A stretch of 64,000 nucleotides of DNA from Okapia johnstoni (Eukaryota > Chordata > Mammalia > Artiodactyla > Giraffidae), in NCBI GenBank assembly GCA_024291935.2, contig CM044313.1, positions 81,157,001 through 81,221,000 on the forward strand, in the 5' to 3' direction. Positions within the stretch are counted from its first letter, which is position 1. Every line of letters begins with the position of its first letter. This document shows positions 22,431 to 34,297 of the stretch, one piece after another. A program made the position numbers and the translations under genes. The notes beneath the pieces are model-generated. The model ran no database searches. It saw only the letters and a list, made by a program, of their open reading frames with translations, and was not told the origin of the DNA.

Positions 22431-22500
22431 TAAATGTTTCCTTCCTTCCTTTCCCTTCCTTCTTCCCTCCACCCTCACTTCCTCTTTTCCTCCTTTCCAT
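22431..22500 (+). repeat. Pyrimidine-rich tract
   Basis: About 70 bases that are almost all C and T, with CCTTCCTTCCTTTCCC blocks. Simple-sequence DNA in the long intron. Confidence 0.7.
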
Positions 22501-23814
22501 TTGTAGTTCATGCCACCAGGCCAGTTCTTTATGGTAGCTATGGTAGGTTTCTTCCAGTAGGGTTCCTGCTCTACCTTCAGTTTGACTCCCCTGTGCCCAG
22601 CTAGTCCCCCAGAACCTCTCCTCCTTCACCATAGCTCCTTTAATAGATGCTAATGATGAGGATTATTAAATCATGAAGTCTGTTTCTCCTCTTTAGCTTC
22701 TTTCCTCCAGGAGTTCAGTGAGCTTGCATGAGCAGTGAGCCACCTTTCTGTGTTCTCATGAGGGGAAGGTGACTTCTGATAGTCAATCAGTATGGATAGG
22801 GGGTATCTTGGAGTGCTTCTAACAGGCAACCAGAGTCTCTCAGGCCTTGTTGAATTTGAATGTGAGTCTCATCAAAACACAGAATATAGAGAAAAAAGCT
22901 CATAGTTTGATGTAGAGACAACCCTGAAGTTCTTGGGCTGAGCCCAGAGTAATAGACTCAGATTAAGGTAGGCCAATGTAGGTCATCATTCTCCCTGTAG
23001 ATTCCACCCTGTACAAGAGATGGCTATATAGAGACTCCATAGAAATGAGGTGGGGGAAAGGAATTTCTCCTTTAAAAATTCAAATTAAACTGGAGTCCCT
23101 CTAGGGCTGATTATCTTTTTTCTTCTTCATTTGACAAGTGTTCATTCAGTTAATTTGGAACCAGCCCTCTCCTCCCATCTTCAATAGTAACTGTGGGCCA
23201 GCTAGATATGACTCAGGAGCCCTTGACGTTGTGGGCTGGGCCATCTATTCCAGCATCCTAATTGTTGTCAGACAGTCAATAATCCTAAGTGGTTAAAAGC
23301 CTGGAGAGATTATGTCACCTTCTGACCTTCATTCATGGATGTCAAACCAAGATGGAGACCACGGACAAGGAAATGTTCCATTCATCCTTGCAGGATACCT
23401 CATGAAAAGAAGGAGCTTTTTGTTGAAAATCTATTCATTTTGCATTAGAAATAAAAATATCTCTTTGGCGTCATATTGGCTTAGGAAACAGAGAACTACT
23501 AGAAATAGAACATCAAATAGATCTTGGTCTTTGCTAACATATTTTTAGTTTTCCTTCAAGGTCTACTTGTCCCAGTGACCATTTCTGTCCTACAGTTCTT
23601 ATCTTTATGTTCTTTTAGTGGAAGTCCTGGAAACGATAGTGTTTAGAGCAGGAGAGTGGCCCAGAGGAGTACTTTGGCCTCCCCATATTCTTGCCAAATG
23701 TCTTGGGAGCACCTACCCACAGCTCATCTCACTTGGCTGCTTTTGGGGCCTAATGTAATGGGCCCTGACCGCAGAAATCAAACCCATGCCAATCTCTCCC
23801 TCTTCTTTCTCCAG

Positions 23815-23939
23815 CAAGGATTGAAAATAGTTCACCATGCAGAGAAGACACTGTCCAGCTTCTGCAAGTGGCAGAAGAGCATCAATCCCAAGAGTGACCT
23901 CAACCCTGCCCATCATGATGTGGCCGTCCTTCTCACCAG
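23815..23939 (+). CDS. ADAMTS12: ADAMTS12 exon: metalloprotease domain
   Basis: 41 codons plus two bases, phase 0 to 2: [20 protein letters not shown] then [14 protein letters not shown] and DVAVLLT. It includes the conserved FCKWQ segment with the first structural cysteine of the catalytic domain, and DVAVLLTR, a core strand. The AG at the exon end joins the A of the next exon to give Arg. Donor ACCAG|GTACCC; strong pyrimidine tract at the acceptor. The frame stays open into the intron, but that extension has no conserved sequence. Confidence 0.95.
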
Positions 23940-25384
23940 GTACCCCAGAGCCAGGGATGGTAAGACGGGCGGGGGGATTGGCAAGTGAAAGGGTTGCCAG
24001 GTATTCAAACTCATGAGATTCTTCTACTCTCTGTTGTTCTTGGTAATCTAAAAGGCAGCTTCTGTGAACTAGATACCTCCTGACTCCCATCCCAGTAAGG
24101 GAGCAGTTAGCAAACTTGCTAAATGTGCACAGCTCTCTGTGTTAATCAACTGCATCTGCTTGTTCCTATCCCAGAGATGATTTCATCATTAAAACTGGCT
24201 TCTCGGTGCAGCTCTGTAAACAATCAGTAAACTTGTTTGCAGATCCTCGTTAAAGCCTCCTATAACTCGTCACTGGGAAATTTCTTATCCTTTAATTTTA
24301 TTTTTTAAATATTTCCTCCAGTTTTGAAACCTGCAACTCTCTTTACAGAAATCAGTCTTCCATCTCTGACTGATGTTGAAGACAGAATATGGGAAAAAGA
24401 GCCTTCCCCGAATAGGCAGAGTGATTTACTTGCATCTTTGTCTCCTTTACCCTCATGAAGACACTATTTGTTCTGACTACAGAGAGACCCTATGTGCTGA
24501 TAAGAACCATCAGGACTTCTAGGACTCATAGCTGTGAAAACCTAGTGAATTTACCTGATCGACCCAGGCTCTTGGAAGGCTATGTGTTCTCATTGATCCA
24601 ATAGATTTTTTTTGAGCACCTACTGTATAACAGATACTATTTTAATCTAGACAGATGAAGCTGTTAATGAGGGAGGAGAGGTAAGTTTTCACTGGGTACT
24701 CCTATACACACTCAGAGACATCCTGAATCCAGGGATGTAGAGTGGAAGAGGCCCTTCAGCCTGGCCCTCCAACATTATGATCCGGATGGCCCTGGGTATC
24801 TGTTTGTTGTCCCTGGGGAGGATGGACTGCTCCTGAACATCTTGGCTTGTCCTCTGTCCCTTTGACAGGATTATCCAATGTCCCTCTGACATTGGATATC
24901 TACAAGGGATGATAATTAGCTCCTACCCTATCCAAATATCTGTCTTACCCTAACCTGAAACTTCAATCCCAGAATCACTCTTTTGAATGATAGTATCAAA
25001 ACTTTGGCTGATTGCAAATATGTTCCAAAATAAATCTGTGGCATAAACCTATTACATTAGGTTCATCAGGACTTGTGACACCTGTGTTGATTGGAACTTG
25101 CATAGGGAATAGGTTGGTGTGGGTGTAGAATCTAAGCCCAGAGGCACTGGGGAGCCAGCAAGCAGCCAGGGAACATGAGGACCCAGGCAAGTGGCCCAGA
25201 GAAGACTTCAGTCTAGGCAAGACCTGGCTCTAGGAAAGAACCCTGGATCATGGAACCAGCATTGGCCAGCGGGCAGCTGTGTCTCAGCTGCATCTCTTTT
25301 CTTTCTCTGAAAGCAGAATAGTTTCACCTCTCATTTTCACATGAATAAATGAGTGAGTTAATGATAGCTGGCTTTTGAGGGATA

Positions 25385-25850
25385 TTTGACATGGGCCAGG
25401 TTCAGTGCTACATCTGTTAGAACAATTATCATTCCATTTAATCCCCACAACAACCCTGATAGTTCATTACTATCAATCATTCCTATTTTACAGATCGAGA
25501 AACTGAGTCTTATAAATTATGTCAAGTGCCCCAAATCTCACTGCTTTTAACAGGTATGCTGCTGCTGCTGCTAAGTCGCTTCAGTCGTGTCCAACTCTGT
25601 GCGACCCTATAGACGGCAGCCCATCAGGCTCCGCCGTCCCTAGGATTCTCCAGGCAAGAATACTGGAGTGGGTTGCCATTTCCTTCTCCAGTGCATGAAA
25701 GTGAAAAGTGAAAGTGAAGTCGCTTAGTCGTGTCCGACTCTTAGTGACCCCATGGACTGTAGCCTACCAGGCTCCTCCGTCCATGGGATTTTCCAGGCAA
25801 GAGTACTAGCAGGGACTTAAATCCAGTTAGTTTGACCCCAGTAGCCATAC
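25385..25850 (-). mobile_element. MIR SINE (old), interrupted
   Basis: Reversed MIR: 'tttaatccccacaacaaccc', 'attttacagatcgagaaact', then after a Bov-A2 insertion 'agcagggacttaaatccagt'. The insertion (25556-25807) sits in the middle. Confidence 0.65.
25556..25807 (-). mobile_element. Bov-A2 dimeric SINE
   Basis: Reversed Bov-A dimer. It starts with a TGC repeat tail, TGCTGCTGCTGCTAAGTCGC, and shows both monomer ends (GTCGTGTCCAACTCTGTGCG and GTCGTGTCCGACTCTTAGTG) with the linker GAAAGTGAAAAGTGAAAGTG between them. Clear target-site duplication not found. Confidence 0.92.
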
Positions 25851-26002
25851 TATCACCCAGTAAGAATACAAAGGATCTGTTCTCCTTTTCTTCTTATTAT
25901 GATCATTTTTCTTCTTTACAACAGAGTTCTGGTTTCAAGTTTTGATGAACCTCAACCAACTCCTAGATAGTAGAGGGAATTTCAAGTTCAGAAGCAGGAT
26001 TT

Positions 26003-26225
26003 CTTAGTAGTAACACCATTGACATTTTGGGTTGGCTAATTCTTTGCTGTGAGGATCTGTCCTGTGCACTGGAGTGTATTTAACAGAATCCCTGGCCTCC
26101 ATCCATGAGATGTCAGTGGCACCCTCCTCTAAGTTGTGACAGCTGTAACTGTCTCCAGACACTGCTGGAAGTTCCTGAGGAGGGTTCGGGGAACAAAACC
26201 AACCCCTGTGGAGAATCTCTGCTCT
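26003..26225 (-). mobile_element. MER5A-like hAT-Charlie MITE
   Basis: Internal order matches reversed MER5A: 'accattgacattttgggttg', 'ctgtcctgtgcactggagtg', 'aatccctggcctccatccat', 'gtctccagacactgctgg' and a 3' 'gagaatctctgctctg'. Old, shared with other placental mammals if the call is right. Confidence 0.72.
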
Positions 26226-27158
26226 GAAGGAACAGGTAGGCTCAGGAAGGGAGTTAAGGAGGGGCCTGAACTGGTCTCTGGATGACTAGGCTGAGATCCA
26301 CTTCAACAGAGTTCGCTACAGAGGAACTCTCAGTACAAGGTGGATTTGGTGTGAACACACCTTGTGAGATAGGGCGGGTGGATTCATGTCAAGGCATGCT
26401 TTTTCTTATACTATCTCCAGTGCTTGTTGGAGGTGAAGCTGATCCCTTATTGGGAGCTTATGCTCCTTATCTGTATGTCCCATATTTTACAATCCTTTTG
26501 TCACTCCTTTTTATCCTCTTTATTGCTGGATACTTAATAGTCCCTCAATGGACAGTTTTTTAAGGGGCCTAACTTCCTCGTATCCTGTGAGATCCTAGCA
26601 GTCTTTCTTTGTGTGACCATCCCCTCCCATATGCAGTGTTGTTAGGGTGGTGGGACCGGAGAGACCATGAATTTGATCTCTAGATGGATTGATGGACCAA
26701 TTGCCTTTTTCATGAATGAATAAAAGTTCTCAGATACCTTTTGAACATGATACCTCAGAAAGGCCAAAAAGGCATTTCATGTTTGAAAAACCTCAACCAC
26801 TGTTGGTTGTCCTTTCCCTGTTTAAAAGTTCAATTAATTCCAATTTTCAATCAAATCCTTCTCTTGTGTGTCAAATAATATAATTTGGCTTCCTGAGATT
26901 AAGAATAAAAGCGACTCAAATTAAAACATTTGCTGTATTTTCATATATTTCTTTGGGTGTGAATGAGAATCAATAATGAAGTGGTAAAATCAGAATAATC
27001 CCAGTGAATTCAAAATCACTCCCTAAAATTTATATGGACTTTAAAAAACAATTTTAATCATGCTTTAAAGACCATATTGAATGTGAATTCATGGCCAGAT
27101 GGGTTTTTTTCCTAGATGTTTCTTGGGGCACCTCCACATCCCTGTTCTCTGCTTTCAG

Positions 27159-27308
27159 AAAAGACCTCTGTGCGGGTGTCAATCACCGCTGTGAGACTCT
27201 GGGGCTGTCCCACCTGTCAGGAATGTGCCAGCCGCACCGGAGTTGTAACATCAATGAAGACTCTGGACTCCCCTTGGCTTTCACAGTTGCCCATGAACTC
27301 GGACACAG
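27159..27308 (+). CDS. ADAMTS12: ADAMTS12 exon: metalloprotease, first half of zinc site
   Basis: Phase 2 to 2, encodes (R)[35 protein letters not shown] and [14 protein letters not shown]. It supplies the first two zinc-binding histidines and the catalytic glutamate of HExxHxxGxxH (HELGH at codons 45-49 of the exon). Three cysteines before it form conserved disulfides. The exon ends inside the Ser codon right after HELGH, so the zinc motif is split by a 6-kb intron, as is usual in this gene. Donor CACAG|GTAAAG. Confidence 0.96.
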
Positions 27309-27694
27309 GTAAAGGGCCAAGGAAACTGAGATCTCCTCCTCCTGATCATGCATCAGTATCAGGGTGTCAGGAGAATCAGATTGCATTGTGGCTTGAGAAT
27401 CACACCCTAAATCTCTGCTTTCTCATCTCTAAAGTGGGTGGGGAGGAGGACTGGGGAAAGACACAAGTTCAAGATTCCACTGTCTTCGTGCCCCGACCAC
27501 TTGTACCATCAACATCACAGAATCATAGAGACCACTGCAAGTCACTGAGTTAGAACAAGGTGAGCAGAAACAAGGAGATAAGCTTTAATTTAATTGATTA
27601 ATTCAGTAGTAATTCCTATTTAGTTCTTATGAAATATATAGTGATGTTATTAATATCACTAAAAAAGTCACAAACCTTAACATTATTTGCCCTC

Positions 27695-27800
27695 CCTTTG
27701 TGCCAGACATTTCACACTGTGTCATTGACTTCTCTCAACAACAATATGAAGTAGATAATATTGTTTGCCCCATTGTACTTGTGTGTATTAAAGGAGGACA
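27695..27800 (-). mobile_element. MIR SINE fragment
   Basis: Reversed MIR-like text, 'gtgccagacatttcacactg' then 'caacaacaatatgaagtaga' and 'gccccattgtac'. Weak match. Confidence 0.45.
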
Positions 27801-28217
27801 CTGAAACAAAGAAAAAATGGAAAACTGCTTTAAACTTGAAAAGACTGTCAAACAAACACCCGTTAACAGGAAATCCAAGTTGTCACAAAAATGTGTAAAT
27901 TTTATTAGATCAATTGATTGAAGGCAGGTTTCAGAAATTTTTGGTAAAGGAATGTTGAAAATTCTGGATTCTCTGGGTATCAGAGGTTCTCAGGAGGAAA
28001 GATCTTAGCTTATTTGTAACTTAATATATTGATGTATTTATTAACCAGTAGTGAGAGAACATCATACTAGGTGGAAGCTTAGAGTGGGGAGTCATATAAA
28101 TGGATCAACTGCACCCCTACCTGTTATGAGGCCACCAGCCTGAAAGAAAGCAGAACACTGGGCATACTCCGAATGTCCAGGCAGAAAAAGAGGTGGGATT
28201 AGGAAGAGCCCTGTTTT

Positions 28218-28617
28218 CAACAAAGGTCCATCTAGTCAAGGCTATGGTATTTCCAGTAGTCATGTATGGATGTGAGAGTTGGACTATAAAGAAAGCTGAG
28301 AGCTGAAGAATTGATGCTTTTGAACTGTGGTGTTGGAGAAGACTCTTGAAAGTCCCTTGGACTGCAAGGAGATCCAACCAGTCCATCCTAAAGGAGATCA
28401 GTCCTGGGTGTGTTTTGGAAGGACTGATGTTGAAGCTGAAACTCCAATACTATGGGGACGACAGAGGATGAGATGGTTGGATGGCATCACCAACTCAATG
28501 GACATGAATTTGGGTAGACTCCAGTAGTTGGTGATAGACAGGGAGGCCTGGTGTGCTGTGGTTCATGGGGTCGCAAAGAGTCAGACACGACTGAGCAACT
28601 GAACTGAACTGAACTGT
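28218..28617 (+). mobile_element. BovB LINE 3' end, internally deleted
   Basis: Starts at CAACAAAGGTCCATCTAGTC, reads the ORF2 end, then at about 28457 jumps from CCAATACTATGGGG straight to ACGACAGAGGATGAG, losing roughly 100 bases present in sister copies. Ends with CTGAACTGAACTGAACTG. Confidence 0.88.
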
Positions 28618-29334
28618 TGACTAGATTATTCAAGGCCTGGCCTCTCTGGCCTGGGCTTTCTCAGCATTTTTCTCATATAATATTGGAACTTTTCAAAATA
28701 CTTTTACCTAAAGTACTAAACCAGAGTATTGGCTTGGGAATTGGGACATGTGAGTGGTTATTCTGGCTTTTCCATCAGCCAATATTAGGACCTTAGAGAA
28801 TTCCCTTCACTTCTTTGTGTTTATTTTCTTATATCTGAAATGAATAGATTTGATTAGGTACTGTGATTTCTTGATCCTTACCAAAAAGCCCTGGGAGATA
28901 AATGTACGATAGTGTAATATCCTTAATTATCAAAAATTCAAATACAGAGAGGTTAAGTGACTTGCTTTTAATTAAATAAGATTAAGGACAAAATACTGAA
29001 AAGACCAGGCCATAGTTGTTGGCACGTTGATAATAACTTGGCAAAATGAAAATTATTCTTTTGTGCAAATGTATAGGCACCCTCAGTCCTGGTACATGGA
29101 AGGACTGTCCCTTGTGGCCTCGAATAAAGTCACTGGTGTCAGCAGCATCTCTAGTCAAGCAGTGTCAAGCAATATAACTGGATCAAACTGAGAAATGATT
29201 GCTCAAGACATTCTCAGCAATGGTACGCCCACGTTGAAGAAAAGTGGAGAAGACTTGCTTGATAAAAGACATTCTCAAGTGCTCACTTGTGTCCAAAGAA
29301 TGGATCCTTTATCTTCAATTCATTTTGGCAGTTT

Positions 29335-29990
29335 TTAAAAAATAAACTGATACCACTTATGATCCAGCTATCGTACTCCGGGCATTTATCAAAAAGAAAT
29401 GAAGACGTATGTTCATATTTAAAAAAAACCTACACATGAAAGTTTATAGAAGCTTAATCTTAATAGCCCCAAACTGGAAGCAACCCAGGGGATTTTGCAA
29501 CTCAATGTGGTGAATGGTTAAATAAACTGTGATGGATGCATATCATGGAATACTACTCAGCAAGAAAAAGGACCAATTATTGATACATGCAATGACCTTG
29601 ATGAATCTTTGAACAATTATGCTCAGTGAAGAAAACTAGTCCCCAAAGATTCCATTTACATAATATTATTGAAATAATAAAATTATCTAAATGGAGAACA
29701 TATTACTGGCTGCCAGAGCTTAAGAAGGGGATGAGGGAGGGATGGAAAGTAGGTCTGGCTACAAAGTGCAACATGAGGAATTCCACCAGGTGAAAATGTT
29801 CTGTGTCTTGACTATATCAACATCAGCATCCTAGCTGTGATATCGTATTATAGTTTTGCAAGATGTTACCCTGAGGGTAAAGTGGGTAAAGGGTATGTGG
29901 AACCTCTTTGTATTATTTATTACAACTTGCATCTGAATCTATAATAATATAATAATATAAATTTAATATATAAATGTAATGAATTAAAAT
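29335..29990 (+). mobile_element. L1 LINE 3' part
   Basis: Sense-orientation L1 end: 'tgatccagctatcgtactcc', 'atggaatactactcagcaag', 'gaacatattactggctgcca', finishing in an AT-rich tail. Diverged, with no open frame. Confidence 0.7.
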
Positions 29991-30083
29991 TTTAAATTTT
30001 AAAAGAGGGCATTGGGCCATGTACAGTCGACCTAAATAAAACACTATCTTTTAAATGGCAAAAAAGTTTAGGGTCATTGATAG

Positions 30084-30242
30084 GAAAGACAAAATTGGGG
30101 AATTCCCTGGTGGTTCAGTGGTTAGGACTCTGTGCTTCCACTGTTGGGGGCTCAGGTTCGATCCCTAATCAGAGAACTAAGATTCTGCAAGCCGAGTGGC
30201 GTGACTGAAAACGAAAAAGAAGAGGAAAGAAAGACAAAGTTG
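30084..30242 (+). mobile_element. CHR-type tRNA SINE with target-site duplication
   Basis: Element at 30098-30228: GGGGAATTCCCTGGTGGTTC, B-box AGGTTCGATCCC, A-rich end. Flanked by 14-base repeats, GAAAGACAAAATTG at 30084-30097 and GAAAGACAAAGTTG at 30229-30242 (one mismatch). Confidence 0.88.
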
Positions 30243-31518
30243 AAGAAAGACATATAAGTTTGAATTTGAGTGATAGAAAAAATACTTCTGTAAGACACAA
30301 AACTGAAGAAGAGAAGACATTAGGGGTACCCTGAGAAGTTTGTTCATAGCACTTGATGCTTCTAAAATATTCAGTTCTCTTTTTAGATATAAAGTTCTAA
30401 CTAGCTGTGAACCAAACTGAGAAACACTGGGCATATCAATGAAACAGCCTGGTGCCAGAAGAAGAAAAATATAATAAGCCATTATCCTCAGATAGTCATT
30501 ATAGTTTAATAAAAAAGATACTCCATCGTTCTTGAAAACTTGTTTATTTCATCACTGATTGCGTAGGATTTAAAATAGAAAGTGAAGTTAACTAACTTGT
30601 GCTTTGGCCTAGATACTTGCATTTTTATTTTGAGAAAAAAAAATTATTAAGTTCCATTTATGAGAAGCCTAGATTATATCTATCATCCATACCTAAGCTC
30701 TCATCCCTTAATACATGAATTACCAAAATGAAGATGGAATTCCAGAAGGAAATTTAAAAACCTCTCTGAGACCTAGCATCCTTTCCCTTGAAGTAATGAA
30801 AATATCATGATAGAGATGAACACTTGCAATGCAACATCCATTCAGTTTTTCCCATTCTTCTGGATTGGGATATTCCATTTATTTCACTTATAGAGCTTTC
30901 CTTGTTGCATATGCCAAATTGATATTTCCTGAGTGAGTTAGAAAAGCTCACATTCATACTTTCATGGTTCTTGTTCTCTGCTGGTTCTACTCCACCATAA
31001 AACGAATAGTAAAAGGCAAGAAATGTCTGACCAAGTGATACCCTAACACTCAGGCAGTGACTTAGCTTGCTATTTCATGTCTGCAATTTTCATAAACCCA
31101 TCTAGCAGGAATTGTAAAACCAAGATGTAGTAAAGCAGGCTAATTCAGCAGCCAGTGAGTTGTTTCAGCCTGTAGTAGGCTCTTACTCCAAACTGCTTTT
31201 GAAATTCATCCCACTTGCTGGGAAGTAGCTTCTTGGAAACACCTTTCATCCCTCTGACCTCATGTATTTTTCCTATCTCTCATCTTTCACTGACCCACTG
31301 ATCCCATATGACTCGAGCGTTCCCCTCATATAGAGAGAGTAGACATGTCCAGAGGAACCTTTGTTTAGTAGCTTTGCTTTTCTTTTGTTGGGTAGGAGCA
31401 CACAGAGGAGTGATAGAGCTCTAGAGGGGAATGCTTTAGTGAACTAAAAACTTCAGATGGAGCAACATGAGCTTTTGGGGAGCTGATGTATTTAGAGGGT
31501 AGGTTTGAAGTCACCCAG

Positions 31519-31717
31519 TATATAGGATAGGCTTCTCTGGTGGCTCAGTGGTAAAAGATCTGCCTGCAATGCAGGAGACCTGGGTTCGATCCCTGGGTCA
31601 GGAAGATCCCCTGGAGAGGGAAATGGCAACCCACTCCAGTATTCTTGCCTGGGAAATCACTCCATGGGATCGCAAAGGGTTGGACACGACTGAGTGACTA
31701 ACATAAATATATAAGAT
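31519..31717 (+). mobile_element. Bov-tA SINE with imperfect target-site duplication
   Basis: GGCTTCTCTGGTGGCTCAGT head, B-box GGTTCGATCCC, end ACACGACTGAGTGACTAA. Flanks TATATAGGAT (31519-31528) and TATATAAGAT (31708-31717) differ at one base. Confidence 0.87.
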
Positions 31718-32572
31718 CCAGACATCTGGCTTGTCAAATTGGAATGGCTGATGCTAGAAAAGCCATTATTAATGGAGATTTTTAGGAACATGTTTGTTTA
31801 AGATTTTTCCTAATTATTAAACAGGTGAACTTATGGAATACTTAATGACAGGGTAGGACTGGATTTTCAACAGCCTGGGGAAGGCCTTCTCAGGAAAAAA
31901 AAAAAGAAAACTTTCATTGAATTAAATTCTTTGTGGTTGGGTGATAAAAGAGCTTGGCAGATTAATTCTGTGACTCCTTTGTGAATTTTGTAGTCATGTG
32001 GAATGTGATCAGAGTCTGTAAGTAAGCTGATAACATCTTAATGCATTAAAAATAATATAAGAAAATTTCTAAATCCCACAAAGACTGTTTTCTGCAAGTG
32101 TTACTAATGTTGATCAGGAGATTTTATTAAAGTTGGATATGAGCTTTCCTGTCAGAGGAATTGCATTTCACTAGCAGAGTAAAAGGTCATAGTTTCCTCT
32201 GTTCAAATTTGGAAAGTTAAGCCAACATCTCCAAAAAGCAGATTCCAGCAGAGAGAGGTCTTGTGGGGACTCAGAAAGCATCTTGGCAGTGATCCTGAGG
32301 TCTTGGCTTATAAACAGACACTTCTCAGTCAGCCTCTTTTCCAAGCACCCCCTTGCCATGGGCATCAGTTAAGCATTTTAGAGCCTTTCAAGGCTGCTTC
32401 ACCTGATTACCCCTGGCAGTGGGAGGTCAGAGAGCCGATCAAATGAGACAAGAGCACTGATTTAGCAGCACAGAGATCTGCAGAACACTTAGCTTTGTCA
32501 TGAACTAGCTTGTGACTTTCGACAAACCTCAAACTCTCATCTAAAAAAGGAAAATAAGCCAGCCAGACAATG

Positions 32573-32803
32573 ATAAAGTAAAGTAAAAGTGTTAGTCACT
32601 CAGTCATGTCTGACTCTTTGCGACCCCATGGACCATAGCCCTCCAGTCTCCTCTGTCCAAGGAATTCTCCAGGCAAGAATATTGGAGTGGGTTGCCATTC
32701 CCTTCTCCAGGGGATCTTCCCAATCCAAGGATCAAACCCACATCTCTTAACATTTTCTGCATTGGCAAATGGGTTCTTCACTGCTCATGACACCTGGGAA
32801 GCC
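32573..32803 (-). mobile_element. Bov-tA/Bov-A SINE
   Basis: Reversed SINE from GTTAGTCACTCAGTCATGTC to ACACCTGGGAAGCCC. It lies 540 bases upstream of the exon at 33342. Confidence 0.87.
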
Positions 32804-33341
32804 CACTAGACTATGCGTGCTCCCTAATGTCTATATGTTGAAGGACTTGTATGATACTGGAAAGAAATCCATCCAGTCCAAGCTTGCAGCTTCTGACAAA
32901 GTCTCCCATAGGCTTTCCCTTTCATGCTCTCCAGTAAATTATGATGAAAAAGCAAAAGGAAGGTTGTGTTCTTTTGTGCTGCAGTTGCTACAGCAGGAGA
33001 AAGAAGACAGCTGGAGGCAAGATTTGCCCTCCTGACTGTAGTCTCATAGAAAGCCAAAGCCAAACTGGAAGCTTTTAGCTTTCTGCCAAACGGAAGTTTT
33101 TGAATTAGCCACATGGCTCCCAGGGTTGTATATTTGAAACAAAACCATGCCTAAAATGTTTCCTGTGCTTTCTAGTTGAAAATTAGCTAGCCCCCTCCAA
33201 CTTCAAAGTCCCACTTTGTAATCAATGCCTTCTATACAAAGGTGGCTCACTGTGGGTTATTTTCACCTTGGAGGAACTGTGGTTTTCTTCTTGTTTCATG
33301 CCTGCCTCTTCTATATCCTTGTGCTCCGTGCTTCCCTGCAG

Positions 33342-33485
33342 CTTTGGCATCCAGCATGATGGGAAGGAAAATGACTGTGAGCCCGTGGGCAGGCACCTGT
33401 ACATCATGTCCCGCCAGCTGCAGTACAATCCTGCCCCGCTGACATGGTCCACGTGCAGCAAGGACTATATCACTCGCTTCCTGGA
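33342..33485 (+). CDS. ADAMTS12: ADAMTS12 exon: metalloprotease, third zinc ligand and Met-turn
   Basis: Phase 2 to 2. It completes the split Ser and reads [35 protein letters not shown] and [19 protein letters not shown] gives the glycine, the third zinc-binding histidine and the following Asp typical of reprolysins. IMSRQ is the Met-turn below the active site. Two cysteines fit the family's catalytic-domain disulfides. Donor CTGGA|GTAAGT is near-consensus. An unrelated longer frame overlaps on the minus strand with no family signature. Confidence 0.96.
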
Positions 33486-34073
33486 GTAAGTGACCACGCA
33501 TCTCAGCACAGCCTCACTCAGAGCTCTGTACACCGGAAGTCACTTTGAGTTCTACCTAAGACCTGGAAAAGCCTCAGTTCCTCTCATAGGTCACAATGTC
33601 AGGGTGGTAACAGTAGAAGTGAACTTTGCTTCTGCTCTCTGACCCTGAGATCCAGGTGGGTTCTGCCTCCAGCTTAAGCCAGGTGAACACTGTCTCCCCC
33701 AACCTTCCTTCAGCTTGCTGTCATCTGAAAGGGGCTCTTTATGATCCAAGAGTGAGTTAAGTCCCTGGGGGACTGGCAAGAACAACTAGGATAAGTCAGA
33801 AGTCATCACCATACCCCATTGGGGGTAATATAATTTTTTTTCGCTTTACCACTGCTTGTAAATATTTCTCAGATCACATCTGAGCAAATGGTGTGGGATT
33901 GTGATTTGCATTTCCTTTTAGACAACTCTTACCTTGGACCTAGTATAAATAAAGCTATCATAAAGGACAGAGAACACTAGAGAAATAGAAGTTTCTCTTG
34001 AATGAAAGACTAAATTTTTCATTTAGAAGGAAATTTTAAGCCACTGCTCTCATTTCTATTCACTTGTTTTCAG
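33486..34073 (+). other. Short intron, no recognised element
   Basis: 588 bases of apparently unique sequence between two close exons. A T-rich run lies near 33830-33845, and the acceptor is preceded by CACTTGTTTTCAG. No SINE or LINE is seen. Confidence 0.7.
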
Positions 34074-34218
34074 CCGAGGCTGGGGGTCCTGTCTGGATGA
34101 CATCCCCCAGAAGAAAGGCTTGAAGTCCAACATCATTGCCCCTGGAGTGATCTATGATGTTCACCACCAATGCCAGCTGCAGTATGGCCCAAATGCTACC
34201 TTCTGCCAGGAAGTGGAA
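34074..34218 (+). CDS. ADAMTS12: ADAMTS12 exon: end of protease, start of disintegrin-like domain
   Basis: Phase 2 to 0: (D)[15 protein letters not shown] ends the catalytic domain, then [20 protein letters not shown] opens the disintegrin-like domain. A potential N-glycosylation site NAT is in PNATF. CLDD holds a conserved cysteine and likely calcium-binding acidic residues. Donor GTGGAA|GTAAGT. Clearly ADAMTS12; ADAMTS7 has a different GAYSAF sequence here. A SINE begins only 80 bases downstream of the donor. Confidence 0.95.
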
Positions 34219-34297
34219 GTAAGTGTTGTGTATCTAGGTGCCTCTGGTGGGTATGTGCAGGGCTTGAGATCCAACATGCTAAAGGAGGGCCAGGGAA

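Larger units (their letters stand above)
4817..23814 (+). other. Largest intron in the window (19.0 kb)
   Basis: Nested transposons fill much of it: L2 with a SINE dimer (5650-6910), a BovB pair (7011-8990 minus, 9780-12063 plus), L2 and MIR (12685-15190), and an old L1 split repeatedly (18880-21860). Stretches with nothing I recognise are 5090-5645, 9000-9725, 12070-12680, 12840-13325, 13775-14180, 14620-14980, 15290-17865, 18075-18875, 21865-22190 and 22500-23800. None contains a convincing exon. The end has a good pyrimidine tract, TCTCCCTCTTCTTTCTCCAG. Confidence 0.75.
23940..27158 (+). other. Intron with MIR, Bov-A2 and MER5A-like copies
   Basis: Holds a reversed MIR split by a Bov-A2 (25385-25850) and a MER5A-like DNA transposon (26003-26225). 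The stretches 23940-25380 and 26230-27140 show no recognised element. A 93-codon open frame at 26282-26563 has a hydrophobic C-terminus but no family resemblance. The acceptor is TGCTTTCAG. Confidence 0.7.
27309..33341 (+). other. 6.0-kb intron splitting the zinc-binding motif
   Basis: Contains a reversed MIR piece (27695-27800), a BovB 3' end (28218-28617), an L1 3' end (29335-29990), a CHR SINE (30084-30242), and two Bov SINEs (31519-31717 and 32573-32803). Unassigned stretches: 27310-27690, 27805-28215, 28620-29330, 30245-31515, 31720-32570 and 32810-33325. No alternative exon seen. Acceptor GCTTCCCTGCAG. Confidence 0.75.

Noticed and set aside
23656..23988. Longer version of the exon at 23815, open on both sides
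   Set aside because: The upstream and downstream parts lack family similarity, and clear AG and GT borders define the 125-base exon.
26282..26563. 93-codon open frame with a hydrophobic end (LLSLLFILFIAGYLIVPQW)
   Set aside because: No family resemblance, no splice signals around it, sits in an intron, and chance AT-rich frames often look membrane-like.
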